Below, in pieces: positions 7,046-13,722 of a stretch of 20,216 bases of DNA. Source of the DNA: an uncultured Oxalobacteraceae bacterium (GTDB lineage: Bacteria > Pseudomonadota > Gammaproteobacteria > Burkholderiales > Burkholderiaceae); NCBI GenBank assembly GCA_946479255.1, contig CAMLFK010000065.1:1-20216 (forward strand), read 5' to 3'. Every line of letters begins with the position of its first letter. The stretch's first letter is position 1. The notes beneath the pieces were generated by a model. That model was not told the origin of the DNA, made no database searches, and saw only the letters and a program-made list of their open reading frames with translations. The translations under genes and the position numbers were made by a program.

Positions 7046-7960
7046 ATGAACCACACATTGATGAAGGCAGCCGTACTGGCTGTCGCTGTCAGCCTCTCCG
7101 CCTGCGGCAGCATGCCCACCACCACGCCGATGCTGGACCAGGCGCGCGGCGATTTCGTGCAAGCCAATAACAACCCGAACGTGTCCAGCCTCGCACCGGT
7201 CGAGTTCAAGGCCGCCAGCGACGCGCTGGACGCCGCCAACCGCGCCGCCGCCAAAAAGGAAAGCCTGGACGAGATCGACAAGCTGGCCTATCTGGCCAAG
7301 CAGAAGATCGCCACCGCCATGGAAGTGGCCAAGCAAAGGGCCGCCGAGGGTGAAGTCGCGCGTGCCGGCACCGAGCGCGACGCCATGCGCCTGGAAGCCC
7401 GTACCGCTGAAGCCAACAAGGCCAAGATGGAAGCCGACGCCGCCAAGGCCTCCGCCGCCGTCGCCCAGGACCAGGCGGAGCAAGCCCAGCGCCAGGCCGC
7501 CGCCGCCGAAGCCCAGACCCGCGATGCCCAGGCCCGGGCAGCCCAGCTGGAAGCATTGATGACCGAGCTGCAGGCCAAGAAAACCGAGCGCGGCATGATC
7601 ATCACCATCGGCGACGTCTTGTTCGCCACCAACCAGGCCACGCTGACGCCGGCCGGACAGGCGACCGTGCGCAAACTGGCCGAGGTACTGATGCAGAACC
7701 CAAACCGCACAGTTCTTGTCGAAGGGTTTACCGACAGTACCGGCGGCACCGCGTATAACCAGCAACTGTCGGAGCGTCGCGCCAACAGCGTGCGCGCCGC
7801 GCTGACGCAGATGGGCGTGTCGGCCGACCGGGTTGCCATGCGTGGCTATGGCGAAGCGTTCCCGGTCGCACCGAACGATACGGCCGGCAACAAGCAACTG
7901 AACCGCCGCGTCGAGATCGTGCTGTCGAACGAGAACAGCCCGATCGCGCCGCGCCGCTGA
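7046..7960 (+). CDS. OmpA-family lipoprotein with DUF4398-like coiled coil (304 aa)
   Basis: ATG 7046 (MNHTLMKAAV) was chosen because AAGGA lies about 10 nt upstream and the signal peptide then has normal length; an upstream in-frame ATG at 7001 gives a poor N-terminus. The lipobox is SLSAC (Cys about 20). Residues about 30-90 resemble the DUF4398 protein just upstream (SLAPVEFKAASDALDAANRAAAKKES). About 90-185 is a long Ala/Glu/Gln-rich coiled coil. About 190-297 is an OmpA peptidoglycan-binding domain (GDVLFATNQATLTPAG, GFTDSTGGTAYNQQLSERRANSVRAAL, NRRVEIVL). The usual His of GHTD is Phe here. The coiled coil could span the periplasm between the outer membrane and the peptidoglycan. It is cotranscribed with the 6603 gene. 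Confidence 0.9.
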   Translation: MNHTLMKAAVLAVAVSLSACGSMPTTTPMLDQARGDFVQANNNPNVSSLAPVEFKAASDALDAANRAAAKKESLDEIDKLAYLAKQKIATAMEVAKQRAAEGEVARAGTERDAMRLEARTAEANKAKMEADAAKASAAVAQDQAEQAQRQAAAAEAQTRDAQARAAQLEALMTELQAKKTERGMIITIGDVLFATNQATLTPAGQATVRKLAEVLMQNPNRTVLVEGFTDSTGGTAYNQQLSERRANSVRAALTQMGVSADRVAMRGYGEAFPVAPNDTAGNKQLNRRVEIVLSNENSPIAPRR

Positions 7961-7986
7961 TTGTTGATTTGCAATTGCTTGAAAAG

Positions 7987-8008
7987 GGCCGGCGCCACGG
8001 TGCCGGCC
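7987..8008. terminator. GC-rich hairpin between the OmpA and ferritin-like genes
   Basis: GGCCGGC (7987-7993) pairs with GCCGGCC (8002-8008); with a G-T wobble and a further G-C pair the stem reaches 9 bp around a CACG loop. There is no T-run, so it is at best an attenuator, a weak terminator or an mRNA 3' end. Confidence 0.35.
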
Positions 8009-8045
8009 TGGCATGAACAGTCTCACTACACTAAAGGAAATCATC

Positions 8046-8585
8046 ATGGAAGCATCCAACACGCCCCTGGCGCATGGCTTTGATGTCAATGCGATCCGCC
8101 ACGCCGCCGCCAACCTGGACGAAGGCGCCGTGACCGAAGGCTATGCCGCCGACCGCGACGCGGTGATCGCCATGTTGAACGACGCGCTTGCCACCGAACT
8201 GGTGTGCGTGCTGCGCTACAAGCGTCATTACTACACCGTCAGCGGGCGCGCCAACGGCCTGGTCAAGGACGAGTTCCTCGAACACGCCAAGGAAGAGCAG
8301 GACCACGCCGACTGGCTGGCCGAGCGCATCGTGCAGTTGAACGGCTCGCCCAACTTCAACCCGGCCACGCTGATGGCGCGCAGCCATGCCGAGTACGACG
8401 AATCGGACGATGTGCAGGCCATGGTGCGCGCCAACCTGATCGCCGAGCGCGTGGCGATCGAGTCCTACCGCCAGATGATCGCCGCGATCGGCGACCGCGA
8501 TCCGACCACCCGTCAGCTGCTGGTGAAAATCATGGCCGACGAAGAGGAACATGCCGACGATATGCGCGATCTGATGGAGAAGTAA
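8046..8585 (+). CDS. Ferritin-like / bacterioferritin-type diiron protein (179 aa)
   Basis: ATG 8046 is preceded by AAAGGAAA. The protein is all-helical with the four-helix ferritin-like pattern and two ExxH motifs: E84-x-x-H87 (KEEQDHADW) and E166-x-x-H169 (ADEEEHADD). E51 (ALATELVCVLRY) and E134 or E139 (IAERVAIESY) complete a likely diiron site. The length is near that of bacterioferritin, but I see no basis for calling a haem site. Such proteins oxidise and store iron or detoxify peroxide. It stands between the OmpA gene and the DUF883 operon, without an obvious strong terminator on either side, so partial cotranscription is possible. Bacterioferritin-like rather than Dps is my best call from the two ExxH sites. 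Confidence 0.82.
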   Translation: MEASNTPLAHGFDVNAIRHAAANLDEGAVTEGYAADRDAVIAMLNDALATELVCVLRYKRHYYTVSGRANGLVKDEFLEHAKEEQDHADWLAERIVQLNGSPNFNPATLMARSHAEYDESDDVQAMVRANLIAERVAIESYRQMIAAIGDRDPTTRQLLVKIMADEEEHADDMRDLMEK

Positions 8586-8676
8586 GCCTCGCGCAGGCCG
8601 GCCTGATGCAGCAGCTGTATGAGTAATACCCAACTTTAAACAAGCACGGCGTTTCAACCCCACCAAGGAGAGCATC

Positions 8677-9033
8677 ATGATGGACACCAACACCAACACC
8701 ACCACCACCCGCACCAACGGTTCCGCTTCCGCGCTCAACAGCCAGATCAGCAACGTGCAAACGGACGTCAAAACCCTGGTCAAGGATGCCCAGTCGCTGC
8801 TGTCGGCGGCAGCGGCCCTGTCCGGCGAAAAGGCGGAAGACCTGCGCAAGCGCGGCATGGAAATGCTCGACGTGGCGCTGGGCAAGGCCGGCCAGGTGCA
8901 AGGTCAAGCTCTGGTCAAGGGTAAGGAACTGGCGCAAACGGCTGATGTCTATGTTAAGGACAACCCATGGCGCACCATCGCCGCCGCCGCCGGCGTCGGC
9001 CTGCTGGTCGGTGTGATCCTGGGCCGCAAATAA
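8677..9033 (+). CDS. DUF883 (YqjD/ElaB-type) ribosome-associated membrane protein (118 aa)
   Basis: Two adjacent ATGs (8677 and 8680) follow AAGGAG; the first is used here. The N-terminus is Thr/Asn-rich and low complexity, the middle (about 20-95) is a long amphipathic helix (ISNVQTDVKTLVKDAQSLLSAAAALSGEKAEDLRKRGMEML...), and the C-terminus is DNPWRTIAAAAGVGLLVGVILGRK: the hallmark C-terminal tail anchor of YqjD/ElaB/YgaM proteins. In E. coli these bind ribosomes to the inner membrane in stationary phase. It is the first gene of a three-gene unit with a holin-like YqjE and a YqjK-like protein, the same order as E. coli yqjD-yqjE-yqjK. Confidence 0.9.
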   Translation: MMDTNTNTTTTRTNGSASALNSQISNVQTDVKTLVKDAQSLLSAAAALSGEKAEDLRKRGMEMLDVALGKAGQVQGQALVKGKELAQTADVYVKDNPWRTIAAAAGVGLLVGVILGRK

Positions 9034-9050
9034 ACACGCCGGAGGTAGCC

Positions 9051-9437
9051 ATGGACCATTCAACTGCTGCAGTACATGGCCCCGGCCTCCTGAGCGGCAT
9101 CACCGGACTGGCGAAGAACGTCTTCGGGCTGCTCGTCTCGCGCGTCGAACTGGCCGCGGTCGAGCTGTCCGAAGTCCGCAACCACGTCATTGAGCTGCTG
9201 GCGATATTCGCGCTGGCGGTGGTGTGCAGCTTTTTCGCGCTGGCCTACGGGACCGCGGTCATCGTGGCGCTGGCATGGGAGGCGATGGGCTGGAAGATCC
9301 TGCTGGTGATGTTTGGCGTATTCCTGGTCGCGGGTGCCGCGCTGGTGTTCAAGGGTAAAGCTATGCTGAAGGAAAACAAGCTGGCATTCCCCGCCACCAT
9401 GAACGAGCTCAAGCACGACAAGGACATGCTGCTGTAA
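9051..9437 (+). CDS. Phage-holin-family membrane protein (YqjE-like, 128 aa)
   Basis: ATG 9051 is preceded by GGAGGT and lies 17 nt after the DUF883 stop codon. There are two strong transmembrane segments (about residues 47-70 and 76-99) after an N-terminal amphipathic helix (GLAKNVFGLLVSRVELAAVELSEVRNHV), and a charged C-terminus (KGKAMLKENKLAFPATMNELKHDKDML). This is the Phage_holin_3_6/YqjE type; despite the name these chromosomal proteins are not known lysis factors. Operon position between the DUF883 and YqjK-like genes supports the call. Confidence 0.88.
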   Translation: MDHSTAAVHGPGLLSGITGLAKNVFGLLVSRVELAAVELSEVRNHVIELLAIFALAVVCSFFALAYGTAVIVALAWEAMGWKILLVMFGVFLVAGAALVFKGKAMLKENKLAFPATMNELKHDKDMLL

Positions 9438-9464
9438 TGGCGGCTAACGAGAGGGAGAACAAGA

Positions 9465-9887
9465 ATGGATAGCACAAGTATCGTTGGGCTCGACAAGAAA
9501 GACGAGCACAAGCGCATTGGCAACGGCGAGGACAAAGAAGAGTCCCTGGCCGAACGCAAGTCGCGCCTGCTTCGCCAGGCGGAGTTCCATCGCGGGAACA
9601 TCGTGAGCGCCAAGTCGGCGATCAAGCAGGGCGCACGGCCGGAAGCGCTGTTTCACAACGCGATCGACCACGCTACCTGGGCGGTGCGCACGCGGGTCGA
9701 CTCCATCTTGCGTCCAACCGGCCTCAATGTCGCTTCGATGATGCCGTATGCGCTCTCCATCTTGGGTATTCTGCGCCGGCGCCGGCTGGTCAAGCCGGCA
9801 GTGGGCGTGGCGCTCGCCGCAGCAGGCGTCGCCATGTATGTCCAGCACCGGCGCAATCAGTCGCAGTACAGTCAAACGCCGCACTGA
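9465..9887 (+). CDS. YqjK-like hypothetical protein (140 aa)
   Basis: ATG 9465 follows GAGGGAG, 27 nt after the holin-like gene, so it is the third gene of the operon. The first 45 residues are highly charged (DKKDEHKRIGNGEDKEESLAERKSRLLRQAEFHR). The C-terminal half has one or two hydrophobic stretches (about 88-101, LNVASMMPYALSILG; and 110-127, VKPAVGVALAAAGVAMYV) before a basic tail. The place in the operon, and not clear similarity, suggests a YqjK-type partner of the DUF883 and holin-like proteins. Function is unknown. Confidence 0.78.
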   Translation: MDSTSIVGLDKKDEHKRIGNGEDKEESLAERKSRLLRQAEFHRGNIVSAKSAIKQGARPEALFHNAIDHATWAVRTRVDSILRPTGLNVASMMPYALSILGILRRRRLVKPAVGVALAAAGVAMYVQHRRNQSQYSQTPH

Positions 9888-10000
9888 AGTTCCGCACCGA
9901 CGTTCCGTACCTCGCACGCACGGTGTCTAATATCTTAGGAATGCCAGGCAGGCGAACCTGGCCATGCAATAAGAATGGCAAGATATGGTGGGGCTTGAGC

Positions 10001-10035
10001 GGCGTCGCAATCTCACGATTCGGCGCCGTCTTTTT
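10001..10035 (+). terminator. Possible terminator of the DUF883 operon
   Basis: GGCGTC (10001-10006) pairs with GGCGCC (10022-10027) with one wobble, the inner AATC/GATT pairs around a TCAC loop, and a T5 run follows at 10031-10035. The internal bulge makes it imperfect. It lies 114 nt after the last stop codon of the operon and just upstream of the patatin gene. Confidence 0.45.
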
Positions 10036-10087
10036 GATCCTGGTTCCTTATCAATAGTCCGCGTCTGCAGCGCCTTCATCGGCGCTC

Positions 10088-11254
10088 ATGAGCACACTCG
10101 ATTTCCCCATGACACTCATAAACAGACTCAATCCGCATGATCTGCGCATCGTGCTGGTATTGCAGGGTGGCGGCGCGCTGGGTGCCTACCAGGCCGGCGT
10201 CTATCAGGCCCTGCACGAACACCATCTGATTCCCGACTGGATAGTCGGCACCTCGATCGGCGCCATCAATGGTGCCATCATCGCCGGCAACGAACCGACC
10301 GTGCGCCTGCATCGCTTGCGGGCCTTCTGGGAGCAGGTGGCCCATCCGGACCTGATCGACATGGACCGGGTGAGCGACCTGCAGCGCCAGTCCGCCATCT
10401 GGTTCAATACGGTCGATACCGTGTTCCAGGGGGCGCCGGGTTTCTTTTCGCCGCGCTACTTCAGCGGCTTTGCACTGGGTTGGCCGGTGCCGCCGGAACA
10501 AGCCTCGTTCTACGATACCTCCGGCCTGGCATCGACCTTGCACCAGCTGGTCGACTTCGACTATCTCAATGCCGAAGGCGGCATGCGCCTGACGGTGAAC
10601 GCAGTCAATGTGCGCAGCGGCGAGCTGGCGCATTTCGACAGCCGCACCGGCAAGCTCAACGCCGAGCATGTGCGTGCCAGCTGCAGCCTGCCGCCCGGTT
10701 TTCCGCCGGTGCGTATCGAAGACGAGTTGTACTGGGACGGCGGCATGTACTCGAACACGCCCCTGGAATCCGTGCTGAACGAATTGCATGGGGGCGATAC
10801 CCTGTGTTTCATGGTCGACCTGTGGAGCGCCACCGGCGAAGACCCGACCACGCTCGACGAAGTGCGTACGCGCATGAAGGACGTGACCTATGCCTCGCGT
10901 TCGCAGCGCCATATCGACGACTACGTCACCACCCATGCCTTGCAGCGCAAGCTGCGCGACCTGTACGCGCGCCTGCCGGCCGAGTCGCGCACGCCCGAGG
11001 ATGACCAGGAACTCATGGCGCTCGGCTGCGATTCGACCATGCACATTGTGCGCGTGCCGTACACGGCCACGGACTGGCACATGGCATCGAAGGACATCAA
11101 TTTCTCCCGCGGCTCGCTCGAATGGCGCTGGGATCTTGGCTACAAAGATGCCATGCGCGTCCTGCGGCACGCAGGCTGGCTGCGCCTGGTGGCCGAAGAC
11201 ACCGCCGTCGTCGTGCACGACTTGCCGCCGAAGCACGAACGGCAGGTGACTTGA
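10088..11254 (+). CDS. Patatin-like phospholipase with DUF3734 C-terminal domain (388 aa)
   Basis: Residues 22-33 carry the oxyanion loop (VLVLQGGGALGAYQAG), residues 54-58 the nucleophile elbow GTSIG (Ser56), and D217 in WDGGMYSNTPL is the catalytic Asp of the patatin Ser-Asp dyad. All catalytic elements are intact. The C-terminal third (about 270-370: RSQRHIDDYVTTHALQRKLRDLY..., ARGSLEWRWDLGYKDAMR-type region) is the DUF3734 domain often fused to bacterial patatins. It is expected to be a lipid acyl hydrolase; no signal peptide is seen, so it is cytoplasmic or peripheral. The start is uncertain: neither ATG 10088 nor ATG 10109 has a good ribosome site. Confidence 0.9.
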   Translation: MSTLDFPMTLINRLNPHDLRIVLVLQGGGALGAYQAGVYQALHEHHLIPDWIVGTSIGAINGAIIAGNEPTVRLHRLRAFWEQVAHPDLIDMDRVSDLQRQSAIWFNTVDTVFQGAPGFFSPRYFSGFALGWPVPPEQASFYDTSGLASTLHQLVDFDYLNAEGGMRLTVNAVNVRSGELAHFDSRTGKLNAEHVRASCSLPPGFPPVRIEDELYWDGGMYSNTPLESVLNELHGGDTLCFMVDLWSATGEDPTTLDEVRTRMKDVTYASRSQRHIDDYVTTHALQRKLRDLYARLPAESRTPEDDQELMALGCDSTMHIVRVPYTATDWHMASKDINFSRGSLEWRWDLGYKDAMRVLRHAGWLRLVAEDTAVVVHDLPPKHERQVT

Positions 11255-11291
11255 AGGGCGGGGCGGGCCCATGGCACGTGTGATCAGCCAA

Positions 11292-11666
11292 CTACTGTCC
11301 CGCGGCCAAACGCGCACGCAATCCCGCCATCTCCTGCCGATAGATATCGCGCGCCTCTTTCGTGCAAGCGGCGCGTTCGGCTTTCGGCACGGTGCGGCAA
11401 TTACCCAAGGATTCCTGCAGGGCCGCGGCGGTCTCCTTGCGCAAGGTTTTCATGCGTGCCGCGCTGTCGCTGTCTTCGCGGCTCCAGCGGAGCGGATCGC
11501 CGGCGGCGATTTCGGCGGCTTGCTTGCGCGCGGTGGCGGGCGGCACATTCTGGTCGCTGGACACGGGCGGCGGTACTTCAGCGGTTTGCGCCTGCGCCGG
11601 TCCAAGCGGCGGCAAGGCCAGCGCAACCCAAGCGGCGGGAACGAGCAGGGATGCAATCGATCGCAT
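11292..11666 (-). CDS. Secreted hypothetical protein with a C-x10-C motif (124 aa)
   Basis: AAGGAGA precedes ATG 11666. A Sec signal peptide (residues 1-26, ...LGPAQAQ, cleavage after AQA likely) is followed by a Pro-rich spacer and a helical, charged C-terminal part. The only cysteines are C90 and C101 in NCRTVPKAERAACTKEARDIY. This C-x10-C-x-x-E-A-R hairpin is the same as the motif repeated three times in the secreted protein at 12543-13106. I do not recognise the family. It probably lies in the periplasm with a disulfide between the two cysteines (inference). It ends 37 nt from the stop codon of the convergent patatin gene. Confidence 0.75.
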   Translation of the reverse strand: MRSIASLLVPAAWVALALPPLGPAQAQTAEVPPPVSSDQNVPPATARKQAAEIAAGDPLRWSREDSDSAARMKTLRKETAAALQESLGNCRTVPKAERAACTKEARDIYRQEMAGLRARLAAGQ

Positions 11667-11760
11667 GGCAGTTCTCCTTCATGGTCAACAAGGGGGCTAC
11701 AAAGGGACAGCTCGAATTAAGGCGATAGTTCGAACAACATGGTGCTCGCCGTGGGCACAA

Positions 11761-11788
11761 TGAAAAACCGGCGCACGAGGCGCCGGTT
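11761..11788 (-). terminator. Rho-independent terminator of the glycine-zipper lipoprotein gene
   Basis: AACCGGCGC (11766-11774) and GCGCCGGTT (11780-11788) form a perfect 9-bp stem with a 5-nt loop. Read on the minus strand it continues into TTTCATTG. It starts 30 nt after the stop codon at 11819. Confidence 0.8.
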
Positions 11789-11818
11789 GCTGCTGCGCCA
11801 GCCTGGTTCGCCAGCGGC

Positions 11819-12283
11819 TTAGTAGCGATAGACCCGGCCGTCGACCACGCGCACCCGGTTGCCGACGCGCAGGTCATACACGCTGTCCTGCACCACGGTG
11901 CGGTAGTCACCATTGTCCAGGCGCACGCTGATCTGATACATGTCCTGGCCGTTGTTGGCTGCGCGGTTCGCTTCGACGCTGTTGCCGATCGCTGCGCCGC
12001 CCACCGCGCCGGCCACCGTGGCGGCGGTGCGGCCGCTGCCGCTACCGACCTGGTTGCCGACCAGCGCGCCAACCACGCCGCCGATCACCGCGCCGGTCCC
12101 CTTGGTCTGGCCACTGGTGCGCGTCACCTGGATGGAATCGATGGTGCCGTATCCCATGTTGGACGAACTGTTGTAGCTGGTGTTGTTACCGTTGTCGTAC
12201 GGTTGCGAGCTGTTGCTGGCGCAGCCGCTGAGCAGGACGCCGCTGGCGATGACGATCGCTGCGAGTGTGCTAGTCGACTTCAT
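11819..12283 (-). CDS. Glycine-zipper 2TM-domain lipoprotein (SlyB-like, 154 aa)
   Basis: AAGGAGA precedes ATG 12283; the longer open frame upstream has no ribosome site and would cross promoter D. The lipoprotein signal ends in VLLSGC (Cys 21). An Asn/Ser/Tyr-rich linker (about 22-45) precedes a glycine-zipper 2TM domain (about 63-103, GTGAVIGGVVGALVGNQVG...GAVGGAAIGNSVEAN) and a C-terminal beta domain (YQISVRLDNGDYRTVVQDSVYDLRVGNRVRVVDGRVYRY). It matches SlyB/Pal-associated 17-kDa-antigen-like lipoproteins and is paralogous to the 218-aa protein at 1895-2551. It is monocistronic, with palindrome promoter D upstream and a strong terminator downstream. Confidence 0.88.
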   Translation of the reverse strand: MKSTSTLAAIVIASGVLLSGCASNSSQPYDNGNNTSYNSSSNMGYGTIDSIQVTRTSGQTKGTGAVIGGVVGALVGNQVGSGSGRTAATVAGAVGGAAIGNSVEANRAANNGQDMYQISVRLDNGDYRTVVQDSVYDLRVGNRVRVVDGRVYRY

Positions 12284-12313
12284 GTTGTTCTCCTTAGCAA
12301 GATGTGTAGGTCC

Positions 12314-12355
12314 AGAATAATCACCAATACCCACTCGGTCTGTGCGGTGCCGCAC
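12314..12355 (-). promoter_or_regulatory. Palindrome-controlled promoter D (glycine-zipper lipoprotein)
   Basis: Palindrome GTGCG-GTGC-CGCAC (12342-12355), 22 nt, then TATTCT (12314-12319, minus strand) followed by GG. From the eleventh base after the palindrome the sequence GGTATTGGTGATTATTCTGG is nearly identical to that of promoter C. The predicted transcript start is near 12307, only 23 nt before the ATG. Confidence 0.65.
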
Positions 12356-12542
12356 GCGGATCAGGGTTGCTTGAGCCTGCTTCAAATCCTGCCTGTTTCG
12401 CACAAATGCAACGCTAGTGTTCGGCACCGAACAGAAGAGGCAGAGGTGTTCACGTAAAACGGTGGGCAAGGGCACACCTTGATGTGTTCCGGCCGGACAC
12501 TGGGCTAGGTCGGTGCCGCAACATTGAATAAGGGAGATACCC

Positions 12543-13106
12543 ATGACGTATCCGATCGGAACAGCAAGGGCAGCATGCATCGCCGGCCTGGCACTGCTGT
12601 GCAGCGCTGCGGCCCAGGCAGCAGGTCCAAGCGCCGAAGCAAAGGCGGCCTATGTGCAGGCGAAGGATCAGGCGGCGCTGACCTACAAGGCGGCGCGCGC
12701 CCAGTGCGATGCGATCGCCGGTAATCCGAAAGACCTGTGCGTGGCCGAAGCCAAGACGGCGCGCATCCGCACCGAGCAGGAAGCGGAAGCCTATTACCGC
12801 AACACGCTCAAGTCCTACACCCAGGCACGCATGAGAATTGCCGACGCGGTTTTTGCGCGCGACAAGGTCAAATGCGCAGCCTTGACCGGCAACGACAAGG
12901 ATGTGTGCATCAGCCAGGCCAAGGCCACCCTGGTTGCCACCCGCGCCGACGCCACCGCCGACAAGAAAGCCATCGAGGCGCGCAACGATGCGCGCGAAGA
13001 CAAGCGCAGCGCCCAGTACAAGGTCGCCATGGAAAAATGCAATGCCTTTGCCGGGGCCGCCAAGGACAGTTGCGTGGCATCGGCCAAGACCCAGTTCGAT
13101 CACTAG
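12543..13106 (+). CDS. Secreted protein with three C-x10-C helical repeats (187 aa)
   Basis: AAGGGAGA precedes ATG 12543. A Sec signal peptide ends near residue 26 (SAAAQA-AG). The mature protein has three units about 55 residues apart, each with a charged Ala/Lys-rich helix ending in CDAIAGNPKDLCVAEAK (C55, C66), CAALTGNDKDVCISQAK (C111, C122) or CNAFAGAAKDSCVASAK (C166, C177). The consensus is C-x-A-x-x-G-x-x-K-D-x-C-x-x-x-A-K. Three intramolecular disulfides are a reasonable inference. I do not recognise a named domain and the function is unknown. It is divergent from the glycine-zipper lipoprotein across a 259-bp spacer, and is followed on the same strand by a BON lipoprotein 121 nt later. 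Confidence 0.8.
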   Translation: MTYPIGTARAACIAGLALLCSAAAQAAGPSAEAKAAYVQAKDQAALTYKAARAQCDAIAGNPKDLCVAEAKTARIRTEQEAEAYYRNTLKSYTQARMRIADAVFARDKVKCAALTGNDKDVCISQAKATLVATRADATADKKAIEARNDAREDKRSAQYKVAMEKCNAFAGAAKDSCVASAKTQFDH

Positions 13107-13227
13107 GCCGCCTTATCGATTTGAAGTTCAGTAGTAGCAGTGTGCAGTAACAATAAGAAGTTTGTCTTGCCCGTACCACCAGCGTGTATCGCGCTGCATC
13201 CATGTGTTTAACTAATAGGAGTCCACC

Positions 13228-13539
13228 ATGAAAATCGCTCAACGTCTCTCGACCGTCCTGTTCGCCGCTTCCCTGCTTGCCTTGGGCGGCTGCGCATCCA
13301 CCGACACCCGCGAAGGTACCGGTGAGTACATCGACGACACCGTGATCACCGCGAAAGTGAAAGCCTCGCTGGCCGCTGACCCAACCGTCAAAGCCACCGA
13401 GATCAACGTTGAAACCTTCAAGGGCGACGTGCAACTGTCGGGCTTCGTAGCCGATCCAGCCGACGCGCAGAAGGCAGCCACCATCGCTCGTGGCGTCAAA
13501 GGTGTAAGCTCGGTCAAGAACGACGTGCGTGTGAAGTAA
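13228..13539 (+). CDS. BON-domain lipoprotein, second copy (103 aa)
   Basis: TAGGAG precedes ATG 13228. The lipobox is LALGGC (Cys about 22). A single BON domain fills the mature protein (YIDDTVITAKVKASLAADPTVKATEINVETFKGDVQLSGFVADPADAQKAATIARGVKGVSSVKNDVRVK). It is collinear with the protein at 3835-4146 over the whole length, with long identical runs (INVET, VQLSGFVA, SVKND). Unlike that copy it is not next to a small glycine-zipper gene and I see no GTRCG-N4-CGYAC site upstream, so the paralogues may be regulated differently. The periplasmic, lipid-associated role is inferred from the BON/OsmY family. Confidence 0.9.
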   Translation: MKIAQRLSTVLFAASLLALGGCASTDTREGTGEYIDDTVITAKVKASLAADPTVKATEINVETFKGDVQLSGFVADPADAQKAATIARGVKGVSSVKNDVRVK

Positions 13540-13557
13540 TTCCGCAGGCGGACCGTC

Positions 13558-13587
13558 AAGGGCCGGCCTGCATGGCCGGCCTTTTTT
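13558..13587 (+). terminator. Rho-independent terminator of the BON lipoprotein gene
   Basis: GGCCGGCC (13561-13568) and GGCCGGCC (13574-13581) form a perfect 8-bp stem around TGCAT, followed by six T residues (13582-13587). It begins about 20 nt after the stop codon at 13539. Confidence 0.92.
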
Positions 13588-13722
13588 CTGGATCGCCACT
13601 TTCGCCACTGGACTATTTGAAGAAGCACCGCGAGACACCAATAATAAGAGACTCACGTACACGCGCGACGTAGACGTTCGAGTAAAAGACAGACGCAATA
13701 GACTGACGTAAAAGAGAATTAC

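Noticed and set aside
6830..8113. Long open minus-strand frame opposite the OmpA/DUF4398 genes
   Set aside because: Gly/His-rich shadow translation with no start signals; the plus-strand lipoproteins have signal peptides, domains and ribosome sites.
9051..9437. Holin-like gene as evidence of a prophage
   Set aside because: No other phage genes nearby; the DUF883-holin-YqjK order is the ordinary chromosomal yqj arrangement.
9907..9921. GTACC-TCGCA-CGCAC upstream of the patatin gene as another palindrome site
   Set aside because: One base too long in the spacer and one mismatch, and no -10-like hexamer at the expected distance.
12345..12518. Three copies of CGGTGCCG/CGGCACCG (12345, 12423, 12511) between the divergent genes
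   Set aside because: The first overlaps palindrome D, and this 8-mer is common in coding parts of the window (for example near 1010 and 8000), so it is not distinctive.
13173..13186. GTACC-ACCA-GCGTG upstream of the second BON gene as a palindrome site
   Set aside because: The right half does not match at all; only the position relative to a TTAACT hexamer is suggestive.
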